Counted from the first letter of the stretch, positions 27,673 through 36,506 are shown. The stretch is DNA of 42,029 nucleotides from Streptomyces sp. DH41 (GCF_029813785.1 NZ_JARVKY010000043.1:1-42029); one strand, 5' to 3'. A program made the numbers and translations. The notes: generated by a model from the letters alone, not told the origin.

Positions 27673-29337
27673 GTGGTGAGAGTTCCGTGGGAGAAGCTGG
27701 CCGAGAACCCCAGGCTGTCGGAGTCCTTGGTGACCTTGCTGGTGATGCGGCTGCGGGAGCGGGCGCAGCCGGTCGACGGGACAGGCGGTGACGGCGGCCG
27801 GGATCTGTTCGAGTACACCGACGACGACAAGCTGGTCGTGTACGAGGCGAAGTCGTTCACCGGCCGCATGACGCCCGGCCGCCGTCGGCAGGTACGGAAG
27901 TCTCTGGTGTCGGTAGCCCGTCACCAGCCGGATCACTGGGATCTGCTCGTCCCGATCGATCCGAACCCCGCCGAGCAGGCCTGGTTCGACGGCCTGCGCG
28001 GCGAGTTCGAATTCGTGCGGCACTGGCGGGGGCGCAGCTGGCTGGACGAGAAGTGCGCGGCTCATCCCGATCTGGTGCGCTACGCGTTGCAGGAATCGGC
28101 CGACTACATCCTGGAGCGGATCGCCCAGGCGCGTGCCGAGCGCGACGTGCTGCACGGCGGGATCAGTGACTACCTCGAGCGGGCCCGCGCGCTGCACGGG
28201 AGAGTCCAGGAGATCTCCCCTCACTACGCGGTGCAGACCCTTCTGGATGCCGACGGCCGCACGGTCGTGCACCTGTCGCCCCGCGGGCCCGACCCGGACG
28301 GGCAGGGTGCGATCCGGCTCACCGGCCCGGTCCGTTTCGCCGGACACGACGGGCAGGAGGCCCGTCGAAGGCAGCGGTTCGAGGAGGTCATGCGCTTTGG
28401 CGGAGAGGTGGAGCTGAGCGCGGACAATCTTGCCGAGGCCACGCTGTCGGGTCCCGCGGGGCTGGGGCTGGAGCGCGTCGCGGTGGGTGGTGTGCGCATC
28501 TCCTCGGTCCGGCAGGAGGTGACACCGCCGCTGCAGGGGCAGGTCGCGGTCCAGCTGTCTTCGGGTGTTCCGCTCGCTTCCCTGCCCGTGCGCTTCACGC
28601 AGCGGGTGAGCGGCTCGGACGGCGGCATCCTGTACGGCAGCGACATGACCGGGGTGATGCGCGTGCGGCTGCGCTACAGCCATCGCGACCGCTCCGCCCA
28701 GCTGAAGTTCACCTTCCAGCCGCCTGAGGCGGCGATGCCGCTGATGCTGGTGCCCGCGCTCAGACTGCTCAGCCAGGCCACGGCCGGCCATTTCATGGAG
28801 CTGGCCTTCGCCGGCGAGCCGGCCGGCCGGGTGCGGGCGCCGGTCAGCACCGGGATGACGCCTGTGGGCTGGGAGTCGGGCGAGGCCCGGCTGTGGGCCG
28901 ACGCCTTCGACGACCTGAGCCGGCTGCAGAGCAGGACGGGCCGCTTCTTCCCGGTCCCCGACAACTTCACCCAACGCGATGCGCGCGAGGTCAAGGATAT
29001 GCTCGCCCTTCTCGACGGTGAGGAGACCGTGCTGCGGGGCGGCACCGTGTCGGTGGGCGTCGACAGCGCCGAGGCCCTCGACAAACTGGGCGACATCCGC
29101 GCCGGGATGTTCCGCGTCACCGCCGGCTATCTGGGCCTGCTCTTCACCCTCGGCGAGCAGCAGTTCGACCTCGGGCCCTGCACCGAGATCTACACGATGG
29201 ACAAGATCCTCAACATGAAGGAGGCACGGCGGGACCTCGCCGCGCACGGGCACGCGACTGTGACGATGCGCGTCGCCAAGCGCTTCCCGCCCGTGCGCTA
29301 TCTCGGGCCCCTGCGCGACGGCGGCGCCGAAGGGTGA
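27673..29337 (+). CDS. Restriction-endonuclease-like (Mrr-type) protein with large C-terminal domain
   Basis: A 554-residue protein. The N-terminal 120 residues carry a restriction-endonuclease fold: GTGGDGGRD (D40 and D44) followed by VVYEAKS (E58, K60), the catalytic pattern of the Mrr/type IV group. Related proteins cut modified or foreign DNA. Residues 150-540 are a beta-rich region with no signature I recognise, possibly a sensor or target-recognition part. GTG 27673 starts ten residues before the first conserved helix; no strong ribosome binding site is seen. It follows the helicase-nuclease gene after a terminator and is oriented like all other genes of the cluster, so it may have its own promoter in the 27485-27672 gap. 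Confidence 0.7.
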   Translation: MVRVPWEKLAENPRLSESLVTLLVMRLRERAQPVDGTGGDGGRDLFEYTDDDKLVVYEAKSFTGRMTPGRRRQVRKSLVSVARHQPDHWDLLVPIDPNPAEQAWFDGLRGEFEFVRHWRGRSWLDEKCAAHPDLVRYALQESADYILERIAQARAERDVLHGGISDYLERARALHGRVQEISPHYAVQTLLDADGRTVVHLSPRGPDPDGQGAIRLTGPVRFAGHDGQEARRRQRFEEVMRFGGEVELSADNLAEATLSGPAGLGLERVAVGGVRISSVRQEVTPPLQGQVAVQLSSGVPLASLPVRFTQRVSGSDGGILYGSDMTGVMRVRLRYSHRDRSAQLKFTFQPPEAAMPLMLVPALRLLSQATAGHFMELAFAGEPAGRVRAPVSTGMTPVGWESGEARLWADAFDDLSRLQSRTGRFFPVPDNFTQRDAREVKDMLALLDGEETVLRGGTVSVGVDSAEALDKLGDIRAGMFRVTAGYLGLLFTLGEQQFDLGPCTEIYTMDKILNMKEARRDLAAHGHATVTMRVAKRFPPVRYLGPLRDGGAEG

Positions 29338-29499
29338 CAGGCGAGAGCGCCGCGCCGGATCCCACGGGCAGGATCAGAACGTGGGCGCGGCGGTTCGGCA
29401 GTCGTGCGGGACGCGGCCATGGCGGGCGATCCCTCCCACCGAGTCCCTGCAGACGACGGTGGTACGGGAGGCAGAGGAGACGACCGCGGGAAGCGGACT

Positions 29500-29539
29500 C
29501 TGGCGGCCGTGCTGCTGGCGGCCGTGCTGCTGGCGGCCG
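29500..29539. repeat. 15-bp tandem repeat upstream of the AbiJ-like gene
   Basis: Units CTGGCGGCCGTGCTG at 29500-29514 and 29515-29529, then a partial copy to 29539. It lies directly before the GGAGG site and the GTG 29567 start. If translation began at GTG 29381 instead, the 15-bp unit would be in frame (five codons), so copy-number change would not shift the frame. Confidence 0.7.
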
Positions 29540-29566
29540 ACGATGTCCTGGAGGATCACGACGGGG

Positions 29567-30709
29567 GTGGGCGTGGAGCTGGCGGCGTTCTTCAGCAGCG
29601 GTGACGGATGGGCGCAGCCCTGGGTGCTCGACATCGAGCTGGTCGAATCCTTGCGGTTCGGTCCGCCGGCCGGGCACACCGACCTGGAGGTGGCGATCGC
29701 GCTGACCCGGCTGCTGCACCACGACTTCGTCTCCTACGGCACCGACGGCCAGGGCCGGCATCTGGACGACGAGAGCGTGCCCCTGGTCATCAAGGCGCAC
29801 CGCGCTGTCCTGGAGCGCCTGGCCCTGGAGCCGCCCGCCTGGCCGTTTCGTACCTTCGACGGACCGCGCGGGTTCGGCACCTACTGGCGCGCCAACGATA
29901 TGAGTGGCAGTTGGAAGGCGCGGCGGGACTGCATCGAGCAGATCCTCGGCCCCACGCGGGACGCGCTGGAGGACCTGGAGGAGCTGGAGTACGAACGGCG
30001 TTTCACCAAGGGGCCGTCGGGCAGCTTCAAAAACCTGATCTTCGCCGCCGACGGGGTCAAGCCGGAAATCGTGCTGCGGGACGCGGTGAACAACGAGGTC
30101 GAGATCGTTCGTCACGCCGACACGTGCCTGGTGTTCACCGACCCCCTGCCCCCGCACGGGCTCACCTGGCGGCAGATGGTCGCCTGGTGGCAGAAGTACC
30201 ACCAGCCGGGCGCCGACGAGAAGACGGCCGCCGAGGGGCTGTACCGGCGTCTGTACCGGTCGCTGGACTCGAAGCCCGAGCAGCTCCTCATGATCGCCTA
30301 CTGCGCCCAGTACGCCGAGGAGGGCGGCTTCGACCTGCCCGCGCTGATCCCCCAGGTCTACCTCCACTACGACCCCTACACCCGCAGGAGCGGCAAGCAG
30401 TCCGGCGCGCTGTACCGGCAGCGAATGGACTTCCTGCTCCTGGCCCCGGACCGCTCCCGCATCGTCCTCGAGGTCGACGGGGTACAGCACTACGGCCGGC
30501 CCAACCCGCCCGACGAGCAAGGGCGCATCACGCATACCGCGGTGCCGCGGCTGTACGCGGAGATGGTCGCAGAGGACCGCCGGCTGAGACTCGCCGGATA
30601 CGAGATCTACCGCTTCGGCGGCTGGGAACTGATGGAGCCGGGCGGCAGGCGGCTCTTGGAGGACTTCTTCACCGGCCTCCTCGCACGGCATCAGAAGCCG
30701 ACGCTGTGA
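29567..30709 (+). CDS. AbiJ-NTD3-like protein with C-terminal DUF559-type nuclease
   Basis: A 380-residue protein. The segment FTKGPSGSFKNLIFAADG at about 145-162, then KPEIVLRDAVNNEVEIV and later GLTWRQMVAWW, matches the AbiJ N-terminal-domain-3 family associated with abortive infection. The C-terminal part has RMDFLL, then VLEVDGVQHY, and finally EDRRLRLAGYEIYRFGG, the D ... E-x-D ... R layout of Vsr/DUF559-type endonucleases. This suggests a fused sensor plus nuclease, consistent with an abortive-infection protein; activity is inferred. Start: GTG 29567 lies 12 bases after GGAGG and 6 bases before another GTG (29573). The frame is open to 29381, but the upstream part is a simple repeat. 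It overlaps no neighbour and closes the co-oriented cluster. Confidence 0.75.
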   Translation: MGVELAAFFSSGDGWAQPWVLDIELVESLRFGPPAGHTDLEVAIALTRLLHHDFVSYGTDGQGRHLDDESVPLVIKAHRAVLERLALEPPAWPFRTFDGPRGFGTYWRANDMSGSWKARRDCIEQILGPTRDALEDLEELEYERRFTKGPSGSFKNLIFAADGVKPEIVLRDAVNNEVEIVRHADTCLVFTDPLPPHGLTWRQMVAWWQKYHQPGADEKTAAEGLYRRLYRSLDSKPEQLLMIAYCAQYAEEGGFDLPALIPQVYLHYDPYTRRSGKQSGALYRQRMDFLLLAPDRSRIVLEVDGVQHYGRPNPPDEQGRITHTAVPRLYAEMVAEDRRLRLAGYEIYRFGGWELMEPGGRRLLEDFFTGLLARHQKPTL

Positions 30710-30869
30710 AGTGATGGACTCACCCAGCCGAGCGGGTGGCAGCGCTACATGGATGGTTTCCCGACTCCTGTGCACAAGGGACGGCGAATGCCGATCAGGC
30801 AGTCGTTCGCGCGGGGCGTGCAGCACTGTCCGTGGGAGTGGGTCTTGTGGTGTTGTGCATGCTGAGCAG

Positions 30870-30881
30870 GGTTCATGAACC
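30870..30881. promoter_or_regulatory. Perfect 12-bp palindrome, possible operator
   Basis: GGTTCATGAACC is a perfect dyad about 104 bases before the lipoprotein start. Operators of this size and symmetry are common, but no matching regulator is identified. The gap 30710-30984 contains no other feature I can support. Confidence 0.25.
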
Positions 30882-30984
30882 GGCTCGTTGATGAGCGGCC
30901 TGGTCGGCCAGCCTGAAACGTAGGGGTGTAGAAGTGCAAGTTTCCCAGCGAATAGCGAACGTCAGAATAACCCGGGAGCCGGTA

Positions 30985-31449
30985 ATGAAGCGCGTTATAG
31001 CCGCAATAGCCATCGCAGCTAGCCTGCTTGCGGCGAGCGGCTGCTCAGGATCGTCCGAGACTGCTGAGCCTCAGTCGACTACGGTCTCTCAGGAGGCAGA
31101 GGCACCAGCTCGAGACGACGAGCTGACGCAAGAGGACACGTCGGACGTGAGCGATGGGCTGGGCCAGTACGAAACTGAAGTCGATGCTGATGTAAACATC
31201 GTGGACGTCATGCGCTCCGACTCGGACCCGGCTTACGCAATGGCCGTCGTCAGGGTCAAGAACCGAGGGGAAGAGTGTCCTGTCGGTGCCGTGACGGTCC
31301 TTTTTTACGACGCGCAGGGAACCTTCTACTCAGAAGGGGTTAACCATTTCATGGAGCTCGGCAAGGGAGATACCGTCACCGTCAATGTGGAAGCCATCAG
31401 CGACGGGAAAGCAAAAAGAGCAGAAGTGGTCGAGGTGAGCTGCCAGTAG
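30985..31449 (+). CDS. Putative lipoprotein
   Basis: A 154-residue protein with a lipoprotein signal: MKRVIAAIAIAASLLAASGC, lipobox A17-S18-G19-C20, so it is predicted to be exported and lipid-anchored. A Ser/Thr/Glu/Asp-rich linker (about 21-55) leads into a small beta-rich domain (about 60-154) containing AMAVVRVKNRGEECPVGAV, resembling FxLYD/DUF4352-like immunoglobulin-type domains; that likeness is only general. ATG 30985 follows GGGAG; GTG 30934 is an in-frame alternative without a signal sequence. Codons are less GC-rich than the neighbours. A perfect inverted repeat downstream (31517-31550) probably ends its transcript. Confidence 0.75.
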   Translation: MKRVIAAIAIAASLLAASGCSGSSETAEPQSTTVSQEAEAPARDDELTQEDTSDVSDGLGQYETEVDADVNIVDVMRSDSDPAYAMAVVRVKNRGEECPVGAVTVLFYDAQGTFYSEGVNHFMELGKGDTVTVNVEAISDGKAKRAEVVEVSCQ

Positions 31450-31516
31450 GCCAGTTCAGGTCAACGCGGTAGTCGGCAGGCGTCTACGCCAGGAAGGCGG
31501 GGATGGCGGCCTCGGA

Positions 31517-31550
31517 CGCCTGGTTGCCGTCGGAGCGCGGCAACCAGGCG
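31517..31550. terminator. Bidirectional terminator hairpin
   Basis: A perfect 13-bp stem (31517-31529 with 31538-31550) around an 8-base loop, between the convergent lipoprotein gene (stop 31449) and the minus-strand gene ending at 31591. The placement fits a shared terminator; a T run is absent. Confidence 0.65.
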
Positions 31551-31567
31551 GACATCGTTCTTGGGGA

Positions 31568-31624
31568 TCGCTCCCGCATCCGGGCCGTCGTCACGCCGCG
31601 GGACCCGGTCGCTCCCGCATCCGG
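31568..31624. repeat. 16-bp direct repeat flanking the 3' end of the minus-strand gene
   Basis: TCGCTCCCGCATCCGG occurs at 31568-31583 and again at 31609-31624, 41 bases apart. The second copy codes for part of the last residues of the 31591-32589 gene. This looks like a short duplication of its 3' end. Confidence 0.65.
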
Positions 31625-32589
31625 CTCTGGTAGGCGTGAGCATCGGCGCACAATTCGCGCAGATAGTGCAACAGGGCTGTCGGGTCGGGATTCACCAGCG
31701 CGATTCGGGCGAGCGTGCTGACGACCGTCGTGTCATCCAGGGACGTCGCCCATGCCTTGATCGTTTCTTTGTCGGCGCCTACCGGCGGCATGGAGAGGAT
31801 TTCGGGAAGATTACGGCGAGCGATTGTGGCCTGCATGCTCAGGGCGCCCCGTTCTGCTGCAGGCGCGGTGCCTGCCGACTGAAGGGCTTGCCGGAGATCG
31901 CTGTGTCCGATCGTGATGTCGAGCTGGGGCGGGATCGCGGTGCTCTGGCGGGATCCGGTGATGAGGACCGGAATGGCCGTGGTCCGAACCCACTCTTCGA
32001 GGTAGCCCAGTTCCTTCACCGCGATGTTCCAGACCCCGGTGTGTGGGCGCTGCAGGCAGACGGGCGGGACGATCGAGAGCGCAATGCTGGCATCGCGGGG
32101 GCCGCTGGCCAGGGTGTCTCCGGGCTGGAGAGGAAGGCCGTGTCCGGGCTGCGGGTTGTGCTCCAAAGGGAGTGCGACGGTGAGACCGGGGTGGGGACGG
32201 TCGGGATAGACGGCGCCGAGGCGGGTCGCAGCGACGGCCGGGGTGCGGTGCTTGGCCAGGTTGGTGTGCTCGGCCAGGAGCCGGAGCGGGTGGTCCTCGA
32301 CGTCGCGGCGCTGGAAGGGCTGCAGTGCTCGGATGCGCTCGGCGAGCACGGTACCGGCGGCGAGTGGGGCCAGTCGGCTCCGTCGCCCGTGTGTGAGCCA
32401 GGTATCGAAGCGGGCCGGCTCGGTGCACGCCGGCATCTCGATGCATCGTGCTTCCTGGTCAGTCAGCGGGCGCTGCAGAAGGTGCTCGACTTCGGCGTAC
32501 AGGGTGTGTTCCAGGGCGGCGCGGAGCTGAGTGAGGGCATCCGCGACCAGGCGGGGCAGCACCTCGGGTATCGGTGCCACAGCGGCCAC
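31591..32589 (-). CDS. Hypothetical protein with HEPN-like N-terminal pattern
   Basis: A 332-residue protein. The N-terminal part, LTQLRAALEHTLYAEVEHLL and later IRALQPF, HPLRLLAEHTNLAKHRTPA, fits the pattern of a large family of hypothetical proteins in which an LD/E-H helix is followed by hPLxxLxxLxNxxKHR. That is reminiscent of HEPN-like helical bundles, but I cannot confirm it. The C-terminal part is beta-rich with no motif. GTG 32589 lies back-to-back with the coiled-coil gene at 32616, so the short gap would have to hold divergent promoters. No function can be assigned. Confidence 0.6.
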   Translation of the reverse strand: MAAVAPIPEVLPRLVADALTQLRAALEHTLYAEVEHLLQRPLTDQEARCIEMPACTEPARFDTWLTHGRRSRLAPLAAGTVLAERIRALQPFQRRDVEDHPLRLLAEHTNLAKHRTPAVAATRLGAVYPDRPHPGLTVALPLEHNPQPGHGLPLQPGDTLASGPRDASIALSIVPPVCLQRPHTGVWNIAVKELGYLEEWVRTTAIPVLITGSRQSTAIPPQLDITIGHSDLRQALQSAGTAPAAERGALSMQATIARRNLPEILSMPPVGADKETIKAWATSLDDTTVVSTLARIALVNPDPTALLHYLRELCADAHAYQSRMRERPGPAA

Positions 32590-32615
32590 CTTGAGGTGAG
32601 GTCAGCCGCGCGACG

Positions 32616-32915
32616 ATGAACCGCGTACACGCCGTCCTAGCCGAGTGGGACGCCTACGTCGCAACCCACGGGAAGAAGACTACGGGTGAAGCGCAGCGCG
32701 ACGCGGAAATCACGGAACTCAAGCGACGCCTCACCAAGAAGACCCAAGAGTGCACGCTTCTGAAAAACAAACTGAAGGCCGCAATCACCGCCCTCGACCA
32801 CGACAACGAAGCCCTTCGCCAGCAGTTGACTCGGGACAGTTCAGCCCCCCTACGCCTATCCGTCCCCGAGGCCCCCGCCGGCGCCGCTAATGGGCATGAA
32901 TCTTGCATCGCTTGA
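32616..32915 (+). CDS. Short coiled-coil protein
   Basis: A 99-residue product with a charged coiled coil at about residues 24-75 (RDAEITELKRRLTKK ... LKNKLKAAITALDHDNEALR). Proteins of this size and type often accompany transposases or recombinases as accessory subunits (the DUF6262 group, for instance), but the characteristic motifs are not clear here. ATG 32616 follows a TGAGGTGAGG stretch about 14 bases upstream. Only the last 80 bases separate it from the convergent gene ending at 32999. Small, probably real, function unknown. Confidence 0.5.
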   Translation: MNRVHAVLAEWDAYVATHGKKTTGEAQRDAEITELKRRLTKKTQECTLLKNKLKAAITALDHDNEALRQQLTRDSSAPLRLSVPEAPAGAANGHESCIA

Positions 32916-32949
32916 ACCCGCCGGGGGTATCGGATTCCCTAATCAGGGG

Positions 32950-32990
32950 CCCATTAGTGCCCTAAACTCCACCCCGCCCAGGAGGGGCTT
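32950..32990 (+). terminator. Possible weak terminator
   Basis: CCCC and GGGG blocks separated by eight bases are followed by CTTTTC, between two convergent genes. The stem is only about 4 bp, so support is weak. Confidence 0.25.
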
Positions 32991-32998
32991 TTCACTGA

Positions 32999-33973
32999 TT
33001 ATACCAAGCTGGTGAGCCTTTCCAGTGCGGAAACAATAGCCTGCCCGCCGAGGTGGCTACCGCCGTTGATGAGTGCCGCCTTGATGCGCTGGCCAGCACT
33101 AAGGCGATCCTGGGGCGGTTGGTCAGTATCCTCCAAAACCTCGACGTCACTCAGGAATTCTTCCCGTTCGGCCGACGGGAGCTGGGGAGCAATATCACGA
33201 AGTTGCCGGATCAGGTTAGCCAGCTGATCCGGCTGCACGCCGACGTTCTGAGTCACGTTCACGCCTTGCGCGGCAGCACCTCCATACACGTTCTGATTGA
33301 AGACCGGCCCTGCCCCTGCGGAACCATGCGCGCTCAAGTATTCCCTCACATTCTTTCCGGAAAGCACGCAATCGATCCCGCGCGCCGTTAGCTTCAATTC
33401 CTTGTGTCTGATGATCTCGACAGTCCTCATGCGCTTATTCCACCATCTATACCCAACATCGCGAACCTGATAGGAATATGTGGACGTGGTGAGTTCAGCT
33501 AGTCCGCGGTCCCTTAGGTAGTAGGATACCCGCTTCACCATATCCGAACTGCGAGAACTGGATCCGTTAAGATCACTGCCCCAAAATAGTAGATTCTCGG
33601 CAAAGCTGGAAAGTCCTGAACTGCTAATATCCTTGAGGAAAGCGGCATGGACGAGCCGTTCAACGGTGTGATTGAACCAGGCCCCCGGAGCTTGGCGTTC
33701 GGCTGTGATTCTCGTTGCTTCACGCTTCCCAGCCCAGGTTAACTGGATTCTCTCTCGTGAGCTTTGGTATCGCTGTACCACATCAAGAAGATCGCGATCT
33801 TTCAGCAGTTGAATGGCGGCTTCCATTTCTTCTCGCCTTCGCCATGAGAGCTTGCCATCACTGAGATCGCTTGGGAGGACAGGGGAGAAGACGTCTCCGG
33901 ATGTGTGATCCATCAGCCGCATCAGCAGCACGCAGGCCATGTCTTTGATCCTGAAATGGTCTCGACTATCCAC
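32999..33973 (-). CDS. Hypothetical protein, possible helix-turn-helix plus oligomerisation tail
   Basis: A 324-residue protein with markedly lower GC than the window, suggesting acquisition. The N-terminal 90 residues look like a winged-helix pattern (RREEMEAAIQLLKDRDLLDVV, then RIQLTWAGKREA). A middle helical region (about 95-200) follows, then a short Gly/Asn/Val-rich stretch, FNQNVYGGAAAQGVNVTQNV, of the type seen in tails of some conflict-system proteins, and a final helix bundle (LIRQLRDIAPQLPSAE). I do not recognise the family. The GTG start at 33973 has GGTGGGG about 6 bases upstream. It is convergent with the coiled-coil gene. Confidence 0.65.
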   Translation of the reverse strand: MDSRDHFRIKDMACVLLMRLMDHTSGDVFSPVLPSDLSDGKLSWRRREEMEAAIQLLKDRDLLDVVQRYQSSRERIQLTWAGKREATRITAERQAPGAWFNHTVERLVHAAFLKDISSSGLSSFAENLLFWGSDLNGSSSRSSDMVKRVSYYLRDRGLAELTTSTYSYQVRDVGYRWWNKRMRTVEIIRHKELKLTARGIDCVLSGKNVREYLSAHGSAGAGPVFNQNVYGGAAAQGVNVTQNVGVQPDQLANLIRQLRDIAPQLPSAEREEFLSDVEVLEDTDQPPQDRLSAGQRIKAALINGGSHLGGQAIVSALERLTSLV

Positions 33974-34132
33974 TATGTCCCCACCGGGCTGACGTCGCTA
34001 TGCAGACCGTCTCACATACCCAGGCGTCAGAGGGTGCACTCTGACTTGCTTCAGGGAGGCAAGACGGGGCTGTCACGTTGGCTGTCCGGGTGGGATGCTC
34101 TTGGGGTTGGTCATGGTGGAGGGAGACCGCCC

Positions 34133-34850
34133 GTGGACAGTGCGCCGTCGTACAGGGGGCACCGGTATCCGGTCGAGGTGATCTCGCACTGCGTGTGGCT
34201 GCACTTCCGCTTTCCCCTCAGTTTCCGGGAGGTCGAGGAGCTGATGCTGGAGCGCGGCATGATCGTCTCGTACGAGACCGTCCGGCGCTGGTGCCTGAAA
34301 TTCGGTCAGCAGTACGCCAACGGCCTGAGCCGCCGACAGCCTCAGCACGGCGACAAGTGGCATCTGGACGAGGTCTTCATCAAGATCAACGGTGAGCGGA
34401 AATACCTGTGGCGGGCTGTAGACCAGGACGGGACGGTACTGGACATCCTGGTGCAGAGCCGCCGGGACACGGCTGCGGCCAAGCGCTTCTTCCGCACGCT
34501 GCTGACGAAGACGGGCTGGGTGCCGCGGGTGATCGTCACGGACAAGCTCCGCTCCTACGGCGCGGCCCACCGCGAGACCATGCCCTCTGTCGAGCACCGT
34601 TCACACAAGGGCCTCAACAACCGGGCCGAGAACAGCCACCAGCCCACCCGGCAACGAGAACGGGCGATGAAAGGCTTCCCGCAGCGTGGGCGCCGCGCAG
34701 CGGTTCCTGGCCGCGTTCAGCGGCATCTCACCCCACTTCCGGCCCCGCCGCCACCTGATGACCGGCACCCAACACCGCGCCGAGATGACCGTCCGCTTCG
34801 CCATCTGGGAGCAGGTCACCGGGGTCACCAGCAGGCCCGCCGCGGCCTGA
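34133..34850 (+). pseudogene. IS6-family transposase with a single-base frameshift
   Basis: The product starts MDSAPSYRGHRYPVEVISHC and shows the IS6-family DDE core: KWHLDEVFIKI (first Asp), IVTDKLRSYGAAH (second Asp) and NNRAENSHQPTRQRERAMKG (Glu). Near 34680 an extra C shifts the frame; the normal continuation reads RSVGAAQRFLAAFSGISPHF in the next frame and ends at the TGA 34848-34850. One inserted base (or a sequencing error) separates it from an intact gene. IS6 elements transpose by cointegration and often mobilise neighbouring genes. The terminal inverted repeats could not be located with confidence. Confidence 0.85.
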
Positions 34851-34855
34851 ACCCA

Positions 34856-34872
34856 GGGCCGGCGCCCGGCCC
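34856..34872 (+). terminator. Hairpin after the IS6-family transposase
   Basis: A perfect 7-bp stem GGGCCGG/CCGGCCC around a CGC loop, 6 bases after the transposase stop. The remaining bases to 35186 hold the end of this IS and the upstream part of the IS5-family element; no gene is seen there. Confidence 0.4.
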
Positions 34873-35186
34873 CACCACACCTCGACACGCCGTCAGACAC
34901 CCACACACCCAACAACGCCGCATCATCTGCTTGAGACGACTCCGCACCTCATTCTGAAACCATCAGTTAAAGGGCGTTTTGCCCCGGCAGGGTTGATTGG
35001 TGGCGTTTCGTGGAGCCGATCCGGTACGGGACCTTTGGGGCAGACGTGTCTGATGGGAGATGTGGGGTTCGTGTCGACAGTCGGCAACCCGCTTCGCTCG
35101 GTCCGCTCCTGTCTGATCCCAACACGCCCCCGGTTGGCCTCGTTTGCGCCGTGGGGAGGCGGTCTGCTCGACGGTACTACCGAAAC

Positions 35187-36026
35187 ATGACGCGACACCG
35201 CCCGTATCCCAGCGACCTGTCCGATGCGCGCTGGGAACTGATCGGCCCCACACTCTCCGCCTGGCGGGCCGACCGGAGAGGCAAGGGTCTGGACATCGGC
35301 CGCCCGCCCGAGCACGACCTGCGCAGCATCATGAACGCCATCCTCTACGTCGACCGCACCGGCATCCCCTGGCGCTACCTGCCGCACGACTTCGCCCCCT
35401 GGGAAACCGTCTACGGCTACTTCGCCGCATGGCAGAGGGAAGGCGTCTTCGACCAGCTCAACGGTCTCCTGCGGCGCCTGGTCCGCCAGGCCGAAGGCCG
35501 CGACGGCGAGCCGAGTGCCTGCGTGCTGGACGCGCAGAGTGTGAAGACCTCCAGCAACGTGCCGGCGACAGGCCAGGGCATCGACGCCGGCGTGAAAATC
35601 GCAGGCCGCAAGCGCCATATCGGGGTGGACACCCTCGGCCTGCTCCTGGCCGTCTGGGTCACCGCGGCGAGCGTTTCCGACAACGTCAGCGGCATGCACC
35701 TGATGTCCCACATCGCCGCCACCCACCCGCGTGTGACCAAGGCATGGGCCGACACCGGCTACCGCACCAAAGCCATCGAGCACGGCGCCCGCCTCGGCAT
35801 CGACGTCGAAGTCGTCCGGCGTCAGGCCGGCGTCCAAGGCTTCAAGGTAATTCCCCGACGGTGGGTGGTCGAGCGGACCTTCGGCTGGCTCATGCACCAC
35901 CGCCGGCTCGCCCGTGACTACGAAACCCACCCCCACCGCTCCGAAGCCATGATCCACATCGCCATGATCGACCTCATAAGCCGCAGACTCACCCGAGAAT
36001 CCACCCCGAACCGGCGCGACACATGA
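35187..36026 (+). mobile_element. IS5-family transposase, intact
   Basis: A 279-residue transposase starting MTRHRPYPSDLSDARWELIG. The N-terminal helix-turn-helix-like domain reads DLRSIMNAILYVDRTGIPWR. The catalytic triad is present: CVLDAQSVKT (Asp), KAWADTGYRTKA (Asp) and RRWVVERTFGWLMHHRRLAR (Glu), the YREK-like IS5 signature. No stop or frameshift interrupts it, so this is the only apparently functional transposase in the window apart from TnsB. ATG 35187 is used; the frame is open to 35010, but the extension is unlike family members. Element ends were not resolved. Confidence 0.85.
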
Positions 36027-36050
36027 CGCACAACCTGACCGCGCGCCGCG

Positions 36051-36506
36051 TCACCTCCGGGTGTTGATGCTCTCGTCGGCGGCAGTCGCGTCCAGTGCAT
36101 GTGGCACGACCACGATCTGTACGTCGTCCTCGTAGATGACCCGCCCCGGGTCTGCGGAACGCAGAGCCCGACAGTCGACGCCGTGCGCGGACAGGACCTC
36201 CAGATAACCGGAGACGCGAGCGAGGAGATGAGTGGCTGACGGCTTGAACCATGCCGCCGCGCCAGGGTTGATCTCATCGTCGTAGACGTGGGGGTCAACG
36301 GTCGAGGGGTCGGTGTACGCGGCGTCGTACCAACTGTTGTTGCAGCGGCGGAAGTTCTCCTGCTCGTCCGAGAGCTTTCCCTCCCTCGCCAGATTATTGA
36401 CGAGCCCGAAAACGCCGGTGAAGTGGCCTCGGCTGTTCCGGTGAGGCGATTGGAACCGTACGTACTGGACGGCCTCACTGTCGCTATCGATCATCCCCAT
36501 CAGCAC
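36051..36506 (-). CDS. Hypothetical actinobacterial protein
   Basis: A 151-residue protein beginning MIDSDSEAVQYVRFQSPHRN after two earlier possible starts. The segments HFTGVFGLVNNLAREGKLSD, YTDPSTVDPHVYDDEINPGA and DPGRVIYEDDVQIVVVPHAL are conserved-looking; I have seen related Streptomyces proteins without an assigned function. No catalytic motif is evident. GTG 36506 has GAGGGG about 12 bases upstream; ATG 36494 is an alternative. It lies 24 bases downstream of the IS5-family gene on the opposite strand, so its 3' end could border that insertion. Confidence 0.65.
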   Translation of the reverse strand: MLMGMIDSDSEAVQYVRFQSPHRNSRGHFTGVFGLVNNLAREGKLSDEQENFRRCNNSWYDAAYTDPSTVDPHVYDDEINPGAAAWFKPSATHLLARVSGYLEVLSAHGVDCRALRSADPGRVIYEDDVQIVVVPHALDATAADESINTRR

